From Paraburkholderia sp. BL23I1N1 (lineage in GTDB: Bacteria; Pseudomonadota; Gammaproteobacteria; Burkholderiales; Burkholderiaceae), in NCBI RefSeq assembly GCF_003610295.1, contig NZ_RAPV01000002.1, positions 248,001 through 312,000 on the forward strand: DNA of 64,000 nucleotides, written 5' to 3'. The translations under genes and the position numbers were made by a program. The notes under the pieces were generated by a model. That model was not told where the DNA came from. It made no database searches and saw only the letters and a list, made by a program, of their open reading frames with translations. Below are positions 1-8,103 of the stretch, one piece after another; position 1 is the stretch's first letter, and each line of letters begins with the position of its first letter.

Positions 1-883
1 GCGCCGGGGTCGAATCGGCAGCGTTCGGCGTTCCAGGTTCGCCTTGCTCCGTCTCGTCCGCCGGTGCGGTGCCGCGGCCGATCGAGATCTGACTTTCGTC
101 GATCACGAAACAGCACACGGCGATGATGTCGTCGGAGGTCACATCGGTCTGCAGCCACAGCGTCAGATCGCCGCCGCTTTTGACCTTCCCGACTATGTTC
201 CCCAGGTTGCCGAGCTCTTCGGCCAGCAGTTCCTGGTCCTTCTCACCCACGCCCCGTAGCGTAATTTTCAGATGTGGGCCGCCTTCACTGCCGGCGCCCC
301 CGGCTTGCGCGGTCTGTGCCGCTTCGCCGTCAGTCCATTCACCCGCCGCCAACACCGCCTGTTCGACGACGTGCTCCGGCGGGGTACCGCCTTGTGCTTC
401 CGTATGTGCTTCCGTATGTGCTCCCACGGCTGCCGCGACTGCCACCGGCGCAGCCACTGCCGGCGCCACCGCTGCCGCTTCAATACCAAGACGGCTTTCC
501 GCGTGCAACTGTTCGAGCTTCGCGCAGATCGCCTTGGCCACAGCCGTATCCGGCTCGGCGCTCGCACGGTAGTCGGCGAGCTGGCCCGACAACACGTCCT
601 TGGTTTCGAGGAACGTGTCGATCATGTCCTTGCGCAGCACGAGTTCGTTATTGCGCGCGCGGTCGAGCAGCGATTCGAGAATGTGCGTCGTTTCTGTCAG
701 CGCGGTAAAGCCGAACGTCGCCGCGCCGCCCTTGATCGAATGCGCCGCGCGGAAAATCGCGGCGAGGTCTTCGGGGTCCGGGTGGGCGATATCCAGATTG
801 AGCAGCAACTGCTCCATCTGCGCGAGCAGTTCGTCCGCTTCGTCGAAGAACGTCTGATAGAACTGAGTGATGTCGAGTGTCAT
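1..883 (-). CDS. cheA: Chemotaxis histidine kinase CheA (N-terminal part, runs off the window)
   Basis: CheA is the cytoplasmic kinase that receives signals from chemoreceptor arrays and phosphorylates CheY. About 294 codons are visible. The P1 histidine-phosphotransfer domain is clear: residues 44-53 read FRAAHSIKGG, so His48 is the phosphorylation site. An Ala/Thr/Gly-rich linker follows, then a segment resembling the CheY-binding P2 domain near the window edge. The dimerisation, ATPase and CheW-like domains lie outside the window. The ATG at 881-883 gives the canonical MTLDI start. It is the last visible gene of the motA-motB-cheY-cheA series and is probably co-transcribed with it. Confidence 0.95.
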   Translation of the reverse strand, partial: MTLDITQFYQTFFDEADELLAQMEQLLLNLDIAHPDPEDLAAIFRAAHSIKGGAATFGFTALTETTHILESLLDRARNNELVLRKDMIDTFLETKDVLSGQLADYRASAEPDTAVAKAICAKLEQLHAESRLGIEAAAVAPAVAAPVAVAAAVGAHTEAHTEAQGGTPPEHVVEQAVLAAGEWTDGEAAQTAQAGGAGSEGGPHLKITLRGVGEKDQELLAEELGNLGNIVGKVKSGGDLTLWLQTDVTSDDIIAVCCFVIDESQISIGRGTAPADETEQGEPGTPNAADSTPA

Positions 884-982
884 GCCTGGGTCACCGCGAG
901 AGTTCCTGTCTAGGCTTGGGCTGCCGTGCCGCCGCGTCGAAAGCTTCTATAACTTGTGTAAAGGTGGTGTTTTTTTAAGCGC

Positions 983-1360
983 TCATGCCTGATCCGGTTC
1001 AGCTAACGCCGCGACCAGTTCGGTCAGCATGTCCGGGTCGAGCGGCTTTTCGATCCAGCCGGTCGCCCCCGCGGCCCGCGCCGCCGCCTTGAAGGGCTCG
1101 CCCGATTCCGTCGTGAGGACGAGGATGGGTGTTGCCTGGTAGGCCGGGTTGCCGCGCAGTTCGGCGATCAGATCGAGGCCTGTCTTGCCCGGCATGTGCT
1201 GGTCCGTCAGCACGAGGTCGAACGACATGGCGAGCGCGTTTTCGAGCCCTTCGTTGCCGTCCGCCGCGAGCGTCACCTCATAGCCGGCCGTCGTCAGCGT
1301 GGCGGCGAGGATTTGCCGCATCGATGCCGAATCGTCGATTGCCAGGATGTGCCTGATCAT
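983..1360 (-). CDS. cheY: CheY-type single-domain response regulator
   Basis: A 125-residue stand-alone receiver domain. The acidic pocket (Asp9, Asp10), the phospho-acceptor Asp53 in LVLTDQHMP, the switch Thr83/Thr84 and the conserved Lys105 in IEKPLDP are all present. There is no output domain, which fits a CheY that diffuses from CheA to the flagellar motor switch. It sits between motB and cheA on the same strand. It is somewhat divergent from enteric CheY (TTES rather than TAEA at the switch). Burkholderiales often carry several CheY paralogues, so this may be the cheA-linked accessory copy rather than the main motor regulator. Confidence 0.9.
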   Translation of the reverse strand: MIRHILAIDDSASMRQILAATLTTAGYEVTLAADGNEGLENALAMSFDLVLTDQHMPGKTGLDLIAELRGNPAYQATPILVLTTESGEPFKAAARAAGATGWIEKPLDPDMLTELVAALAEPDQA

Positions 1361-1444
1361 GAAAACCTCACTGCACTTACGCGATGGATCGGCTGGCCGT
1401 TCGCGCCATCTGGACGCATGGACCGGTCAGCCAACCGCTATCTG

Positions 1445-2452
1445 TTACTGGGCTGCCGGCGCTGCCGCCGACACCTTCGGCGCAACCGTCACCGGTGGCG
1501 CAAGTCTTTGCAGCAGCGGCTTGGAGCCGGCTGCGTCGTCCGACAAGGTGGTCGTGGTGGAGTCGTCATGGTCAAGCGCCTCCTCCGACTTCTTGTTCAG
1601 CACGATGATGCTGATACGGCGGTTTTCCGGGTCCATCGGGTCCGCCTTGTTCAGGTTCTGCGTCGACGCGAGGCCGAGCACGCGCATCACCTTCGCTTCG
1701 TCCATGCCGCCGGCGATCAACTCGCGGCGCGACGCGTTGGCGCGGTCCGCGGAGAGTTCCCAGTTGCTGTAGCCCTTCTCGCCGCCGGCGTACTGCACGG
1801 CGTCGGTGTGCCCTTGCACGATGATCCGGTTCGGCACGTCGTTCAGCGTGTGGCCGATTTCTCGCAGGATGTCGCGCATATACGGTTCAACCACGTCTCG
1901 CGCGGTCGCGAACATCGGCCGCTTCTGCGAATCGACGATTTCGATGCGCAGGCCGGTCAGCGTCGAGTCGATGCGGATCTGCTGCTTGAACTGGCGCAGC
2001 ACCGGGTTCGCTTCGATCGCGGCCATCAGCTTGACCTGCAGATCGTGCAGGCGGACCTGTTCGCGGCGTTCCAGCTCGCCCTGCGACTGCTTGTCTGAAT
2101 CTTCGTTGTTATGCGCTGCGGTGCGCTCGGCACGGGCGGTCGAGCCGTCGGTGGCGCGCGTGATGCCTTGTGAGTCGGTCGAAATGTCGCGGCCGCCGCC
2201 CTTCAGAATGCTCGAGTCCTCGGCGCTGCGATCGCCGCCCCACAGCGTGATCTTCAACGGCTGGTTGAAGTAGTCGGCAATGCCCTTCAACTGCACGGTG
2301 GAGGCCGAACTCAGCAGCCACATCAGCAGGAAGAACGCCATCATCGCGGTCATGAAGTCCGCATACGCGAGCTTCCACGCGCCGCCGTGATGGCCTTTCT
2401 TGGCCGGCGCGGAGCGCTTGACGACAATGGCGCGGTCTTTGTCCTTACTCAT
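1445..2452 (-). CDS. motB: Flagellar motor stator protein MotB
   Basis: MotB anchors the stator to peptidoglycan and forms the proton channel with MotA. The 335-residue product has a basic cytoplasmic N-terminus. One membrane segment at about residues 27-50 contains the proton-accepting Asp32 (LAYADFMTAMM). A charged periplasmic linker follows, then an OmpA-like peptidoglycan-binding domain with the signature VQGHTDAVQY. The C-terminus is a low-complexity Ala/Pro/Val tail. The gene starts 21 bases after motA ends, so the two form a transcription unit. Length and motifs agree with the beta-proteobacterial family. Confidence 0.96.
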   Translation of the reverse strand: MSKDKDRAIVVKRSAPAKKGHHGGAWKLAYADFMTAMMAFFLLMWLLSSASTVQLKGIADYFNQPLKITLWGGDRSAEDSSILKGGGRDISTDSQGITRATDGSTARAERTAAHNNEDSDKQSQGELERREQVRLHDLQVKLMAAIEANPVLRQFKQQIRIDSTLTGLRIEIVDSQKRPMFATARDVVEPYMRDILREIGHTLNDVPNRIIVQGHTDAVQYAGGEKGYSNWELSADRANASRRELIAGGMDEAKVMRVLGLASTQNLNKADPMDPENRRISIIVLNKKSEEALDHDDSTTTTLSDDAAGSKPLLQRLAPPVTVAPKVSAAAPAAQ

Positions 2453-2473
2453 CGAATCGGTTCCCGGCGGCCG

Positions 2474-3334
2474 TTACTTGGCTTTGACGCGGCGCACGTG
2501 CTCTTCCAGCTCGGCGAACGACGGGCGTTCAGTCGAGAAGAGCACCTTGCGGCCGAATTCGACGGCAATAGCCGGCGCATAGCCATTCAGGCTGGCGAGG
2601 ATCGTCACCTTGATGCACTGGAACATCTTGGTCGACTCCGTCACGCGCTGTTCGGCGACGCTTGCGAGCGGCCCGATCAGCCCGTACGAGAGCAGAATGC
2701 CGAGGAAGGTGCCGACCAGCGCCTGGGCGATCATCTCGCCGAGCACCGCGGGCGGCTTGTCGGCGGAGGCCATGGTGTGCACCACGCCCATCACCGCGGC
2801 CACGATACCGAATGCCGGCATCGCGTCGCCGACCTTGTTCAGGGCGTGCGCGGGCGCTTCGCCTTCCTGGTGATGCGTCTCGATCTCCTCGTCCATCAGG
2901 CTTTCGATCTCGAACGCGTTCATGTTGCCGCCCACCATCAGACGCAGGTAGTCGGTCAGGAATTCGATGATGTGGTGGTCGGCGAGGATCTTCGGGTACT
3001 GCGTGAAGATCGGGCTCTTCGACGGATCGTCGATGTCGGCTTCCAGCGTCAGCGTGCCTTCCTTGCGCGCCTTGGCCAGCAGAACGTAAAGGAGCGCCAT
3101 CAGCTCCATATAGACGTCCTTGTTGTACTTCGCGCCCTTGAACAGCGTCGGAATGACGCGCAGCGTCGCCTTGATCGTCTTCATCCCGTTACCGAGAATG
3201 AACGCGCCGACCCCGGCGCCGACAATCATCAGCACTTCGACGGGTTGCAACAGCGCGCTGAGATGGCCGCCTTCCAGCGCGTAACCGCCGAAAACGGACA
3301 AAAGCGTCACGAGTGTTCCCACGAAAATCAGCAC
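2474..3334 (-). CDS. motA: Flagellar motor stator protein MotA
   Basis: MotA is the membrane proton-channel subunit whose cytoplasmic loop pushes on FliG. The 286-residue protein shows the family plan. Two N-terminal membrane helices (from residue 1 and near residue 35) come first, then a large charged cytoplasmic loop with many Glu/Lys residues, then two C-terminal helices (about 170-220) including GTFLGILLSYGLIGPLAS. It is followed closely by motB. A sigma-28-type promoter lies 46-72 bases upstream of the start, as expected for a late flagellar operon. Confidence 0.96.
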   Translation of the reverse strand: MLIFVGTLVTLLSVFGGYALEGGHLSALLQPVEVLMIVGAGVGAFILGNGMKTIKATLRVIPTLFKGAKYNKDVYMELMALLYVLLAKARKEGTLTLEADIDDPSKSPIFTQYPKILADHHIIEFLTDYLRLMVGGNMNAFEIESLMDEEIETHHQEGEAPAHALNKVGDAMPAFGIVAAVMGVVHTMASADKPPAVLGEMIAQALVGTFLGILLSYGLIGPLASVAEQRVTESTKMFQCIKVTILASLNGYAPAIAVEFGRKVLFSTERPSFAELEEHVRRVKAK

Positions 3335-3379
3335 TGCCGAGCCCTCACAAAGAAGCGACGGTTACCGTCGTTAATCTGG

Positions 3380-3406
3380 TTTACGGCAACGGGGCAGAAA
3401 ACTTTG
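3380..3406 (-). promoter_or_regulatory. Sigma-28 (FliA)-type promoter before motA
   Basis: Read on the minus strand, the sequence is CAAAGTTT, an 11-base spacer, then GCCGTAAA. This is close to the known FliA consensus TAAAGTTT-N11-GCCGATAA. The spacer length is exact and the orientation is towards motA, which starts at 3334. The same pattern with a related -10 element (GCCGTCAA) precedes fliC in this window, so the two calls support each other. Confidence 0.75.
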
Positions 3407-3563
3407 ACGGAAAAGCGGCGCGGCGCTCCGGTGTAAACCAGAGGCGGGTTAAGCCGGACCGGCCGGGCCCGGCGCCGGCCGACCTGGCCGGAAAGCCCGC
3501 CAGAAGGCGCTTGTGGATGCCGCGCTCGGGTTGCGAGCGGTGGGCCGATGCCGCCCCCGCGGC

Positions 3564-4124
3564 TCAAACTTCGAGCGCGGCGAGGCTTTCGCGGGCCCGG
3601 GCGTCGACAAATTTCTTTGTCTTACCCGCGCGCGAAGGCGGCTGACACAGCCCGCAGACAAAGGCGTGCTGCGGATCGTGCGCATGCGCGACAAAATGCC
3701 CGCCGCACCGGCAACAGGCGGTCATTTGCAGCATTCCGGAGTCGAAGAAGCGCACCAGCGTCCACGCGCGCGTGAGACTGAGCACGGGCTCGTCGTCGTG
3801 CAACTGAACGTGTTCCAGATAGAGCCGGTAGCTCTTCACGATCGACTGGATCGTCAGACAGCCGCCGTGGCCGGCCATGAAACGGTAGATGTTATAGAAC
3901 AGCGAGGAGTGAAAGTTCGGCTGCCAGGTCATGAACCAGTCGGTCGAAAACGGCAGCATGCCCTTGGGCGGCGACACCCCTTTCAGTTCCTTGTACAGCT
4001 TGATCAGCCGGTCGCGCGACAGACTGGTTTCGGCTTCCAGCAATTGCAACCGCGCGCCGAGTTCGATCAGCTCGATGGCCAGGGTGATTTCCCTGACTTC
4101 CTGCACAACACTTTTAATTGCCAT
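3564..4124 (-). CDS. flhC: Flagellar master regulator FlhC
   Basis: FlhC forms the FlhD4C2 complex that activates class II flagellar promoters. The protein is 186 residues. The N-terminal helices are followed by a zinc-binding region with four cysteines in two CxxC pairs (CCRCGG and CGLC, about residues 137-162), typical of FlhC. The start at 4124 gives [10 protein letters not shown]. flhD lies just upstream with a 51-base gap on the same strand, so flhDC is one operon. The C-terminal tail after the last CxxC is Lys/Arg-rich. Confidence 0.95.
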   Translation of the reverse strand: MAIKSVVQEVREITLAIELIELGARLQLLEAETSLSRDRLIKLYKELKGVSPPKGMLPFSTDWFMTWQPNFHSSLFYNIYRFMAGHGGCLTIQSIVKSYRLYLEHVQLHDDEPVLSLTRAWTLVRFFDSGMLQMTACCRCGGHFVAHAHDPQHAFVCGLCQPPSRAGKTKKFVDARARESLAALEV

Positions 4125-4175
4125 CCGCTTGCATTTCCCCCGTCCTGATCGCTTTTTTAGAACTACAAGCTGCCA

Positions 4176-4496
4176 TCAGCCGACTTGTTCGACTGGCTGG
4201 CTTGCCATCAGGATCGCGGAATGCGCCTGAGCCACGGCGCTGGATTTGCCTTTGTCCGCAAGGGCGGACAGCACGGCATGGTCGTCGAAACGGAAGCGGC
4301 ACAACACCTGATTGGACGCCGCCAGCTTCACGGTCTGCGCCAAAGACAGATTGGCGAGCACGTCGGCTAGCTGATCCGAAATCCCCATGCGAAACATGCC
4401 CATAGGCTTGTCCTCACGCAGCAGGCGCTGCGCGAGCAGGAGATAAGACAGGTTGACTTCTCTGATCTCATTGAGCATTTCGCTTGTCGCGCTCAT
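4176..4496 (-). CDS. flhD: Flagellar master regulator FlhD
   Basis: FlhD is the partner of FlhC in the master activator of flagellar genes. The chosen start is ATG at 4494-4496, giving a 106-residue protein beginning MSATSEMLNEIREVNLSYL, which matches the normal length of FlhD. A purine-rich site (GGGGGAACC on the minus strand) lies directly before this ATG. The frame stays open upstream to 4820, but that extension has no family resemblance and is treated as non-coding leader. The conserved LSYLLLAQRLLREDK helix and the all-helical composition support the call. Confidence 0.93.
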   Translation of the reverse strand: MSATSEMLNEIREVNLSYLLLAQRLLREDKPMGMFRMGISDQLADVLANLSLAQTVKLAASNQVLCRFRFDDHAVLSALADKGKSSAVAQAHSAILMASQPVEQVG

Positions 4497-4650
4497 GGTT
4501 CCCCCGGGGTGTATCTGGCTGGTCAGGCCGTTACGGAAACGTTTGCTCGAACGCGCGCGCTTAAACCGCACGAATCGGCTCGTTTCTGGTCTTGCGAGCA
4601 TTGTGTCGAAAGGGGGAGCAGACGGAAATCGGACAGACACCCTGCCTGCT

Positions 4651-4668
4651 TGACGGATTAATCCGTCA
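4651..4668. promoter_or_regulatory. 18-bp perfect palindrome upstream of flhDC
   Basis: The sequence TGACGGATTAATCCGTCA equals its own reverse complement. It lies about 155 bases before the flhD start and only two bases from a second dyad. A perfect palindrome this long in an upstream region is best explained as an operator for a dimeric regulator. The regulator is unknown. Confidence 0.6.
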
Positions 4669-4670
4669 TT

Positions 4671-4693
4671 CGTGTAGGAATTTGTCCTACACG
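4671..4693. promoter_or_regulatory. 9-bp inverted repeat (TAGGA...TCCTA type) upstream of flhDC
   Basis: CGTGTAGGA and TCCTACACG are perfect inverted arms around a 5-base spacer. The TAGGA/TCCTA half-sites resemble those recognised by NarL/FixJ-type response regulators such as RcsB and BvgA, which are known to control flhDC-type promoters in other bacteria. That assignment is an inference from motif similarity. It could also form an RNA hairpin if transcribed. Confidence 0.55.
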
Positions 4694-4791
4694 GAGGGGG
4701 CGGAAAGAAGGTTGAAGCTGGTGAAGCGGCGCGCAGCCTGGCGCTGACGATGCGCTTTGGATGAATCTTCAACAAAAATGTGAACCAAATG

Positions 4792-4811
4792 GTGAGTCCT
4801 GGGTGACTCAC
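4792..4811. promoter_or_regulatory. 7-bp inverted repeat with 6-bp spacer upstream of flhDC
   Basis: GTGAGTC and GACTCAC are perfect inverted arms separated by CTGGGT. It lies about 300 bases before the flhD start. It is a possible operator, and weaker than the other two because the arms are shorter. Confidence 0.4.
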
Positions 4812-5222
4812 GGTCCGCACCTTGTTGCGGTGAGAAAGAATTATAAGACGTTTTCACTTCAGCGCAACGCGCGCGGTGTAGAGGTCGCGCTCCTGTCCCG
4901 GGACCGTCGCTTGCTCCTGGTTTGCTCGTCATTTGCTCGTGTCCTTCCAGCGCTCGAATGTCCATCCAGGGGCGCTTCCTGGCTATCGGGACAGGTCTTT
5001 ATTGACCTGTAACGCATCATGTTTCGCGCTGTAACAACATTAAGTGTTTGAAAAATAACTCGAATTAGGCCGGCCGATCCCGATAATGAAGCCTAGGGAT
5101 TTCCCGATACAGGTTCGCCCCCCCCGGGCGGCGGCCTACCGCGCCCAACCGTCCGTCAGGCATTCGCGCCTCGCTCTACTCGAGCACCGCTGTGCGAAGC
5201 CGTTTTGAACAGGAGAAAACGC

Positions 5223-6287
5223 ATGCGAATCGCACAAATTGCGCCGTTGTACGAAGCTGTCCCGCCGAAACTCTACGGTGGCACCGAGCGTGTCGTCTCG
5301 TATCTGACTGAAGCGCTGGTCGACCTCGGCCACGACGTTACGCTGTTTGCGAGCGGCGACTCGATCACCTCCGCGAACCTCGACGCCTGCTGGCCTCGTG
5401 CGCTGCGCCTCGATCCGACGATCCGCGACGCGCTGGCTCCGCACATCCTGATGATGGAAAAAGTGCGCCGTGTCGCGCATGAGTTCGACGTGCTGCACTT
5501 TCACCTCGACTACATGCCGTTCCCGCTCTTCACCACCATGGACACGCCGTTTGTGACGACACTTCACGGCCGCCTGGACTTGCCGGAACTGCAACCGGTG
5601 TTCGACGCGTTCTCGAATGTGCCGGTGGTATCGATTTCGGATTCGCAGCGCGTGCCGCTGCCGCAGGCCAACTGGCTGAACACGATTTACCACGGCCTGC
5701 CGGAGCAGTTGCTCACGCCGCAAACACACAAAGAGCCGGAATACCTGGCGTTCCTCGGTCGTATCTGTCCTGAGAAGCGCGTCGATACAGCTATCAAGAT
5801 CGCTGCGCAAAGCGGTTTGCCGCTGAAGATCGCCGCCAAGGTGGACAAGGTCGACCAGGAATACTTCAAGAAGGAAATCGAACCGCTGCTTTCCATGGCG
5901 CACGTGGAGTTCGTCGGCGAAATCAACGAGGCGCAGAAGCCCGAGTTTCTATCGGGCGCCAAGGCGCTGCTGTTCCCGATCGACTGGTCGGAGCCGTTCG
6001 GTCTGGTGATGATCGAATCGATGGCGTGCGGCACGCCGGTGATCGCGTTCAACCGCGGCTCGGTGCCGGAAGTGATCGACCACGGCGTGACCGGCTACAT
6101 TGTCGAGGACGTTCAAGGTGCGGTAGCCGCGCTGCAGCGTCTGGACGAACTGTCGCGCACGGAGATTCGCGCACAGTTCGAACGCCGCTTCAGTTCGAAA
6201 ACGATGGCTCAGAATTACGTTGACGGCTATTCGGCACTGATCGAAGCGACGCGCCGCCCGGTGTTGCGCCAGGTCGCGGTGGGTTGA
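5223..6287 (+). CDS. Family 4 (group 1) glycosyltransferase
   Basis: A predicted GT-B fold glycosyltransferase of 354 residues that moves a sugar from an activated donor, substrate unknown. The N-terminal domain starts MRIAQIAPLYEAVPPKLYGG, with the Gly-rich GGTERVVSYL loop. The C-terminal domain carries FLGRICPEKRVD and the donor-binding EPFGLVMIESMACGTPVIAF motif with its two conserved acidic residues. ATG 5223 is preferred over an in-frame TTG at 5205 because AGGAG lies at 5211-5215. No other sugar genes adjoin it, so the product (exopolysaccharide, LPS or a soluble glycoside) cannot be told. Confidence 0.88.
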   Translation: MRIAQIAPLYEAVPPKLYGGTERVVSYLTEALVDLGHDVTLFASGDSITSANLDACWPRALRLDPTIRDALAPHILMMEKVRRVAHEFDVLHFHLDYMPFPLFTTMDTPFVTTLHGRLDLPELQPVFDAFSNVPVVSISDSQRVPLPQANWLNTIYHGLPEQLLTPQTHKEPEYLAFLGRICPEKRVDTAIKIAAQSGLPLKIAAKVDKVDQEYFKKEIEPLLSMAHVEFVGEINEAQKPEFLSGAKALLFPIDWSEPFGLVMIESMACGTPVIAFNRGSVPEVIDHGVTGYIVEDVQGAVAALQRLDELSRTEIRAQFERRFSSKTMAQNYVDGYSALIEATRRPVLRQVAVG

Positions 6288-6622
6288 ATGCTGGATTGCG
6301 CGGTGGGTCGAGCGGCGGGTCCAGCAACGGGTTCTGCAACGCGCTTAAGCGGCTGGCGTTTTTTATGCGCTTGGCCGCTTAAGCCGTACTTCTGCCTTTT
6401 TCCGATTTGCACGCCAATCACGAGTAAATTTGCCTGGTGAATCGTTTGCGCGAGCGGTTGGCAGGAGTTAACCCGCTTCCAACTACGAAAAAGCCGCCTC
6501 TCACGGGCGGCTTTTTTAATTGCAAGTGTGGATGCGCTTCCATCCTGGACTGGCGCATCACGAATTAACAATTCCGCACCGATCAACCTTCAGTTGGCTT
6601 TCGCCTGCTACCGGCTGGGCAT
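6288..6622. other. Intergenic region with an 11-bp dyad and a terminator
   Basis: No gene is seen. GCTTAAGCGGC (6343-6353) and GCCGCTTAAGC (6374-6384) form a perfect 11-bp inverted repeat around a 20-base loop containing a T-run. A bidirectional terminator follows at 6488-6517. The two flanking genes converge here. Confidence 0.6.
6488..6517. terminator. Bidirectional intrinsic terminator
   Basis: AAAAAGCCGCC and GGCGGCTTTTT form an 11-bp stem with a 7-base loop. T-runs follow on both strands, so it serves both the glycosyltransferase (plus) and the H-NS-like gene (minus). Confidence 0.85.
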
Positions 6623-6925
6623 TCACGCCGCGCCAATCAAAAAGCGTTCGCGATTCTTGCCGACAATCCACTTTGGCGGTTTGCCGCGCCCGCTCCAGGT
6701 ATTGCCCGATTTCGGATCCTGATACTTGGCCGGCAGCGGCGCCTTCTTTGGCGGGCGTCCGCGCCGTGCGGCAACCGCAAAGCCGAGGTCTTGCGCGGTT
6801 AGACCATATTCAGCGATCTTTTGGCGGATGTCAGCGACAACATTGTCGATTTCAGTACGCCGGGCTTCGTCTGCTTGTGCCTGCAATTTGGCGATCTGCG
6901 CCTTGAGGTCTGCATATTGAGACAT
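6623..6925 (-). CDS. H-NS family nucleoid-associated protein
   Basis: A 100-residue H-NS-like DNA-binding protein. The N-terminal half is a charged coiled coil for oligomerisation (SQYADLKAQIAKLQAQADEA). The C-terminal part carries a basic RRGRPPKK stretch and the conserved DNA-binding signature SGNTWSGRGKPPKW. The family silences AT-rich and horizontally acquired DNA. The start ATG at 6925 gives the usual length. Burkholderiales carry many paralogues, so the specific role is not known. The AT-rich region upstream (6926-7100) may itself be a target. Confidence 0.93.
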   Translation of the reverse strand: MSQYADLKAQIAKLQAQADEARRTEIDNVVADIRQKIAEYGLTAQDLGFAVAARRGRPPKKAPLPAKYQDPKSGNTWSGRGKPPKWIVGKNRERFLIGAA

Positions 6926-7215
6926 TCCGGTTCTCCCCTTTTCTAGAACTCATTCGCTCGCAGACTAGCTGCAATTATAAAAATTCGCAATGGACAATAA
7001 TACCGATTTAGGAAGAAATCATCTGATAATTATTAAGCGTCGATGAATTGTAAAACGAGATCTTTATCGCGTAATAATAGGTAAAGGAGACTCCACATTG
7101 ACAATTCTTGACACCTAATCCGGCTGTCTTTCCCTAGAATTGCGCGCTCAATGGCATGCACCTGCGCTTAGCATTCATGCCACTCCAGGCGTCAAACATT
7201 TTAGGATTACCAATC

Positions 7216-7956
7216 ATGCAGTTGTCAAAGCGCCTCGCCGCCGAGCTGTTCGGCACTTTCTGGCTCGTGCTCGGGGGTTGCGGCAGCGCCGTCCTCGCCG
7301 CTAACTTCGCCGGTCCGGTTCACGGTCTGGGCATTGGCTTTGTGGGCGTTTCGCTCGCGTTCGGCCTCACTGTCCTGACAATGGCTTATGCGATCGGCCA
7401 CATCTCCGGCTGCCACCTGAATCCGGCCGTAAGCGTCGGACTGACCGTCGCCGGCCGCTTTCCGGCTCGCGACCTGCTGCCGTACATCGTCGCGCAAGTG
7501 ATCGGCGCGGTGCTGGGTGCGCTGGTGCTGTCGTTGATCGCATCGGGCAAACCGGGTTTCGACCTCGTCGCCAGCGGTTTCGCCAGCAACGGCTACGGTG
7601 AGCGCTCGCCGGGCCAATATTCGCTCGCGGCTGCGTTCATTTGCGAAGTGGTCATGACTGGCTTCTTCCTGTTCGTGATCCTCGGCGCGACCGACAAGCG
7701 TGCGCCGGCCGGTTTCGCGCCAATCGCGATTGGCCTGTGCCTGACGCTGATTCACCTGATCTCGATTCCGGTCACCAACACGTCGGTCAACCCGGCGCGC
7801 TCCACCGGCCCGGCGCTGTTCGTCGGCGGCGCAGCGATGGATCAGTTGTGGATGTTCTGGGTCGCACCGATCATCGGCGCAGTGATCGCAGGCGTGCTGT
7901 ACCCGCTCATCGCCGAATGCCGCCGCGGCAAGTCGCAGGAACTGGCGCTCGACTGA
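7216..7956 (+). CDS. aqpZ: Aquaporin Z, water channel
   Basis: An inner-membrane aquaporin of 246 residues with six hydrophobic helices and the two half-helix NPA motifs at residues 69-71 (HLNPAV) and 192-194 (SVNPARS). The Arg after the second NPA, part of the selectivity filter, is present. The ATG at 7216 gives [18 protein letters not shown] and matches the family length. AGGA lies 9 bases upstream. An in-frame start at 7156 would add a 20-residue tail not typical of the family. A terminator follows directly, so the gene is monocistronic. Confidence 0.95.
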   Translation: MQLSKRLAAELFGTFWLVLGGCGSAVLAANFAGPVHGLGIGFVGVSLAFGLTVLTMAYAIGHISGCHLNPAVSVGLTVAGRFPARDLLPYIVAQVIGAVLGALVLSLIASGKPGFDLVASGFASNGYGERSPGQYSLAAAFICEVVMTGFFLFVILGATDKRAPAGFAPIAIGLCLTLIHLISIPVTNTSVNPARSTGPALFVGGAAMDQLWMFWVAPIIGAVIAGVLYPLIAECRRGKSQELALD

Positions 7957-7983
7957 TCAGCGAGTGCGCCTATCCAGGCAGTC

Positions 7984-8017
7984 AAAGCGGGCGCTACGGC
8001 GCCCGCTTTGTTTTTTT
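7984..8017 (+). terminator. Intrinsic terminator after aqpZ
   Basis: AAAGCGGGCGC and GCGCCCGCTTT form an 11-bp stem closed by a TACG tetraloop. GTTTTTTT follows on the plus strand. Confidence 0.9.
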
Positions 8018-8103
8018 GTCAGCACGACGCAGGCAGCGCCTTAGCCGGCCGATAGTCCGCTGCTAGAATCGTGCGACTTCCCAAGCTCGCACAGGTGCTA
8101 CCG

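Larger units (their letters stand above)
4497..5222. other. Long divergent control region between flhD and a glycosyltransferase
   Basis: No convincing gene is seen in these 726 bases. The flhD-proximal part holds three perfect dyads (4651-4668, 4671-4693, 4792-4811), listed separately. The rest is locally AT-richer (for example around 5030-5065), compatible with promoters firing both ways. Its length fits the heavily regulated leaders usual for flhDC. Confidence 0.7.

Noticed and set aside
3440..3530. Very GC-rich inverted segments between flhC and motA as a terminator
   Set aside because: Several GC dyads can be drawn but no T-run follows on either strand, so termination is not supported.
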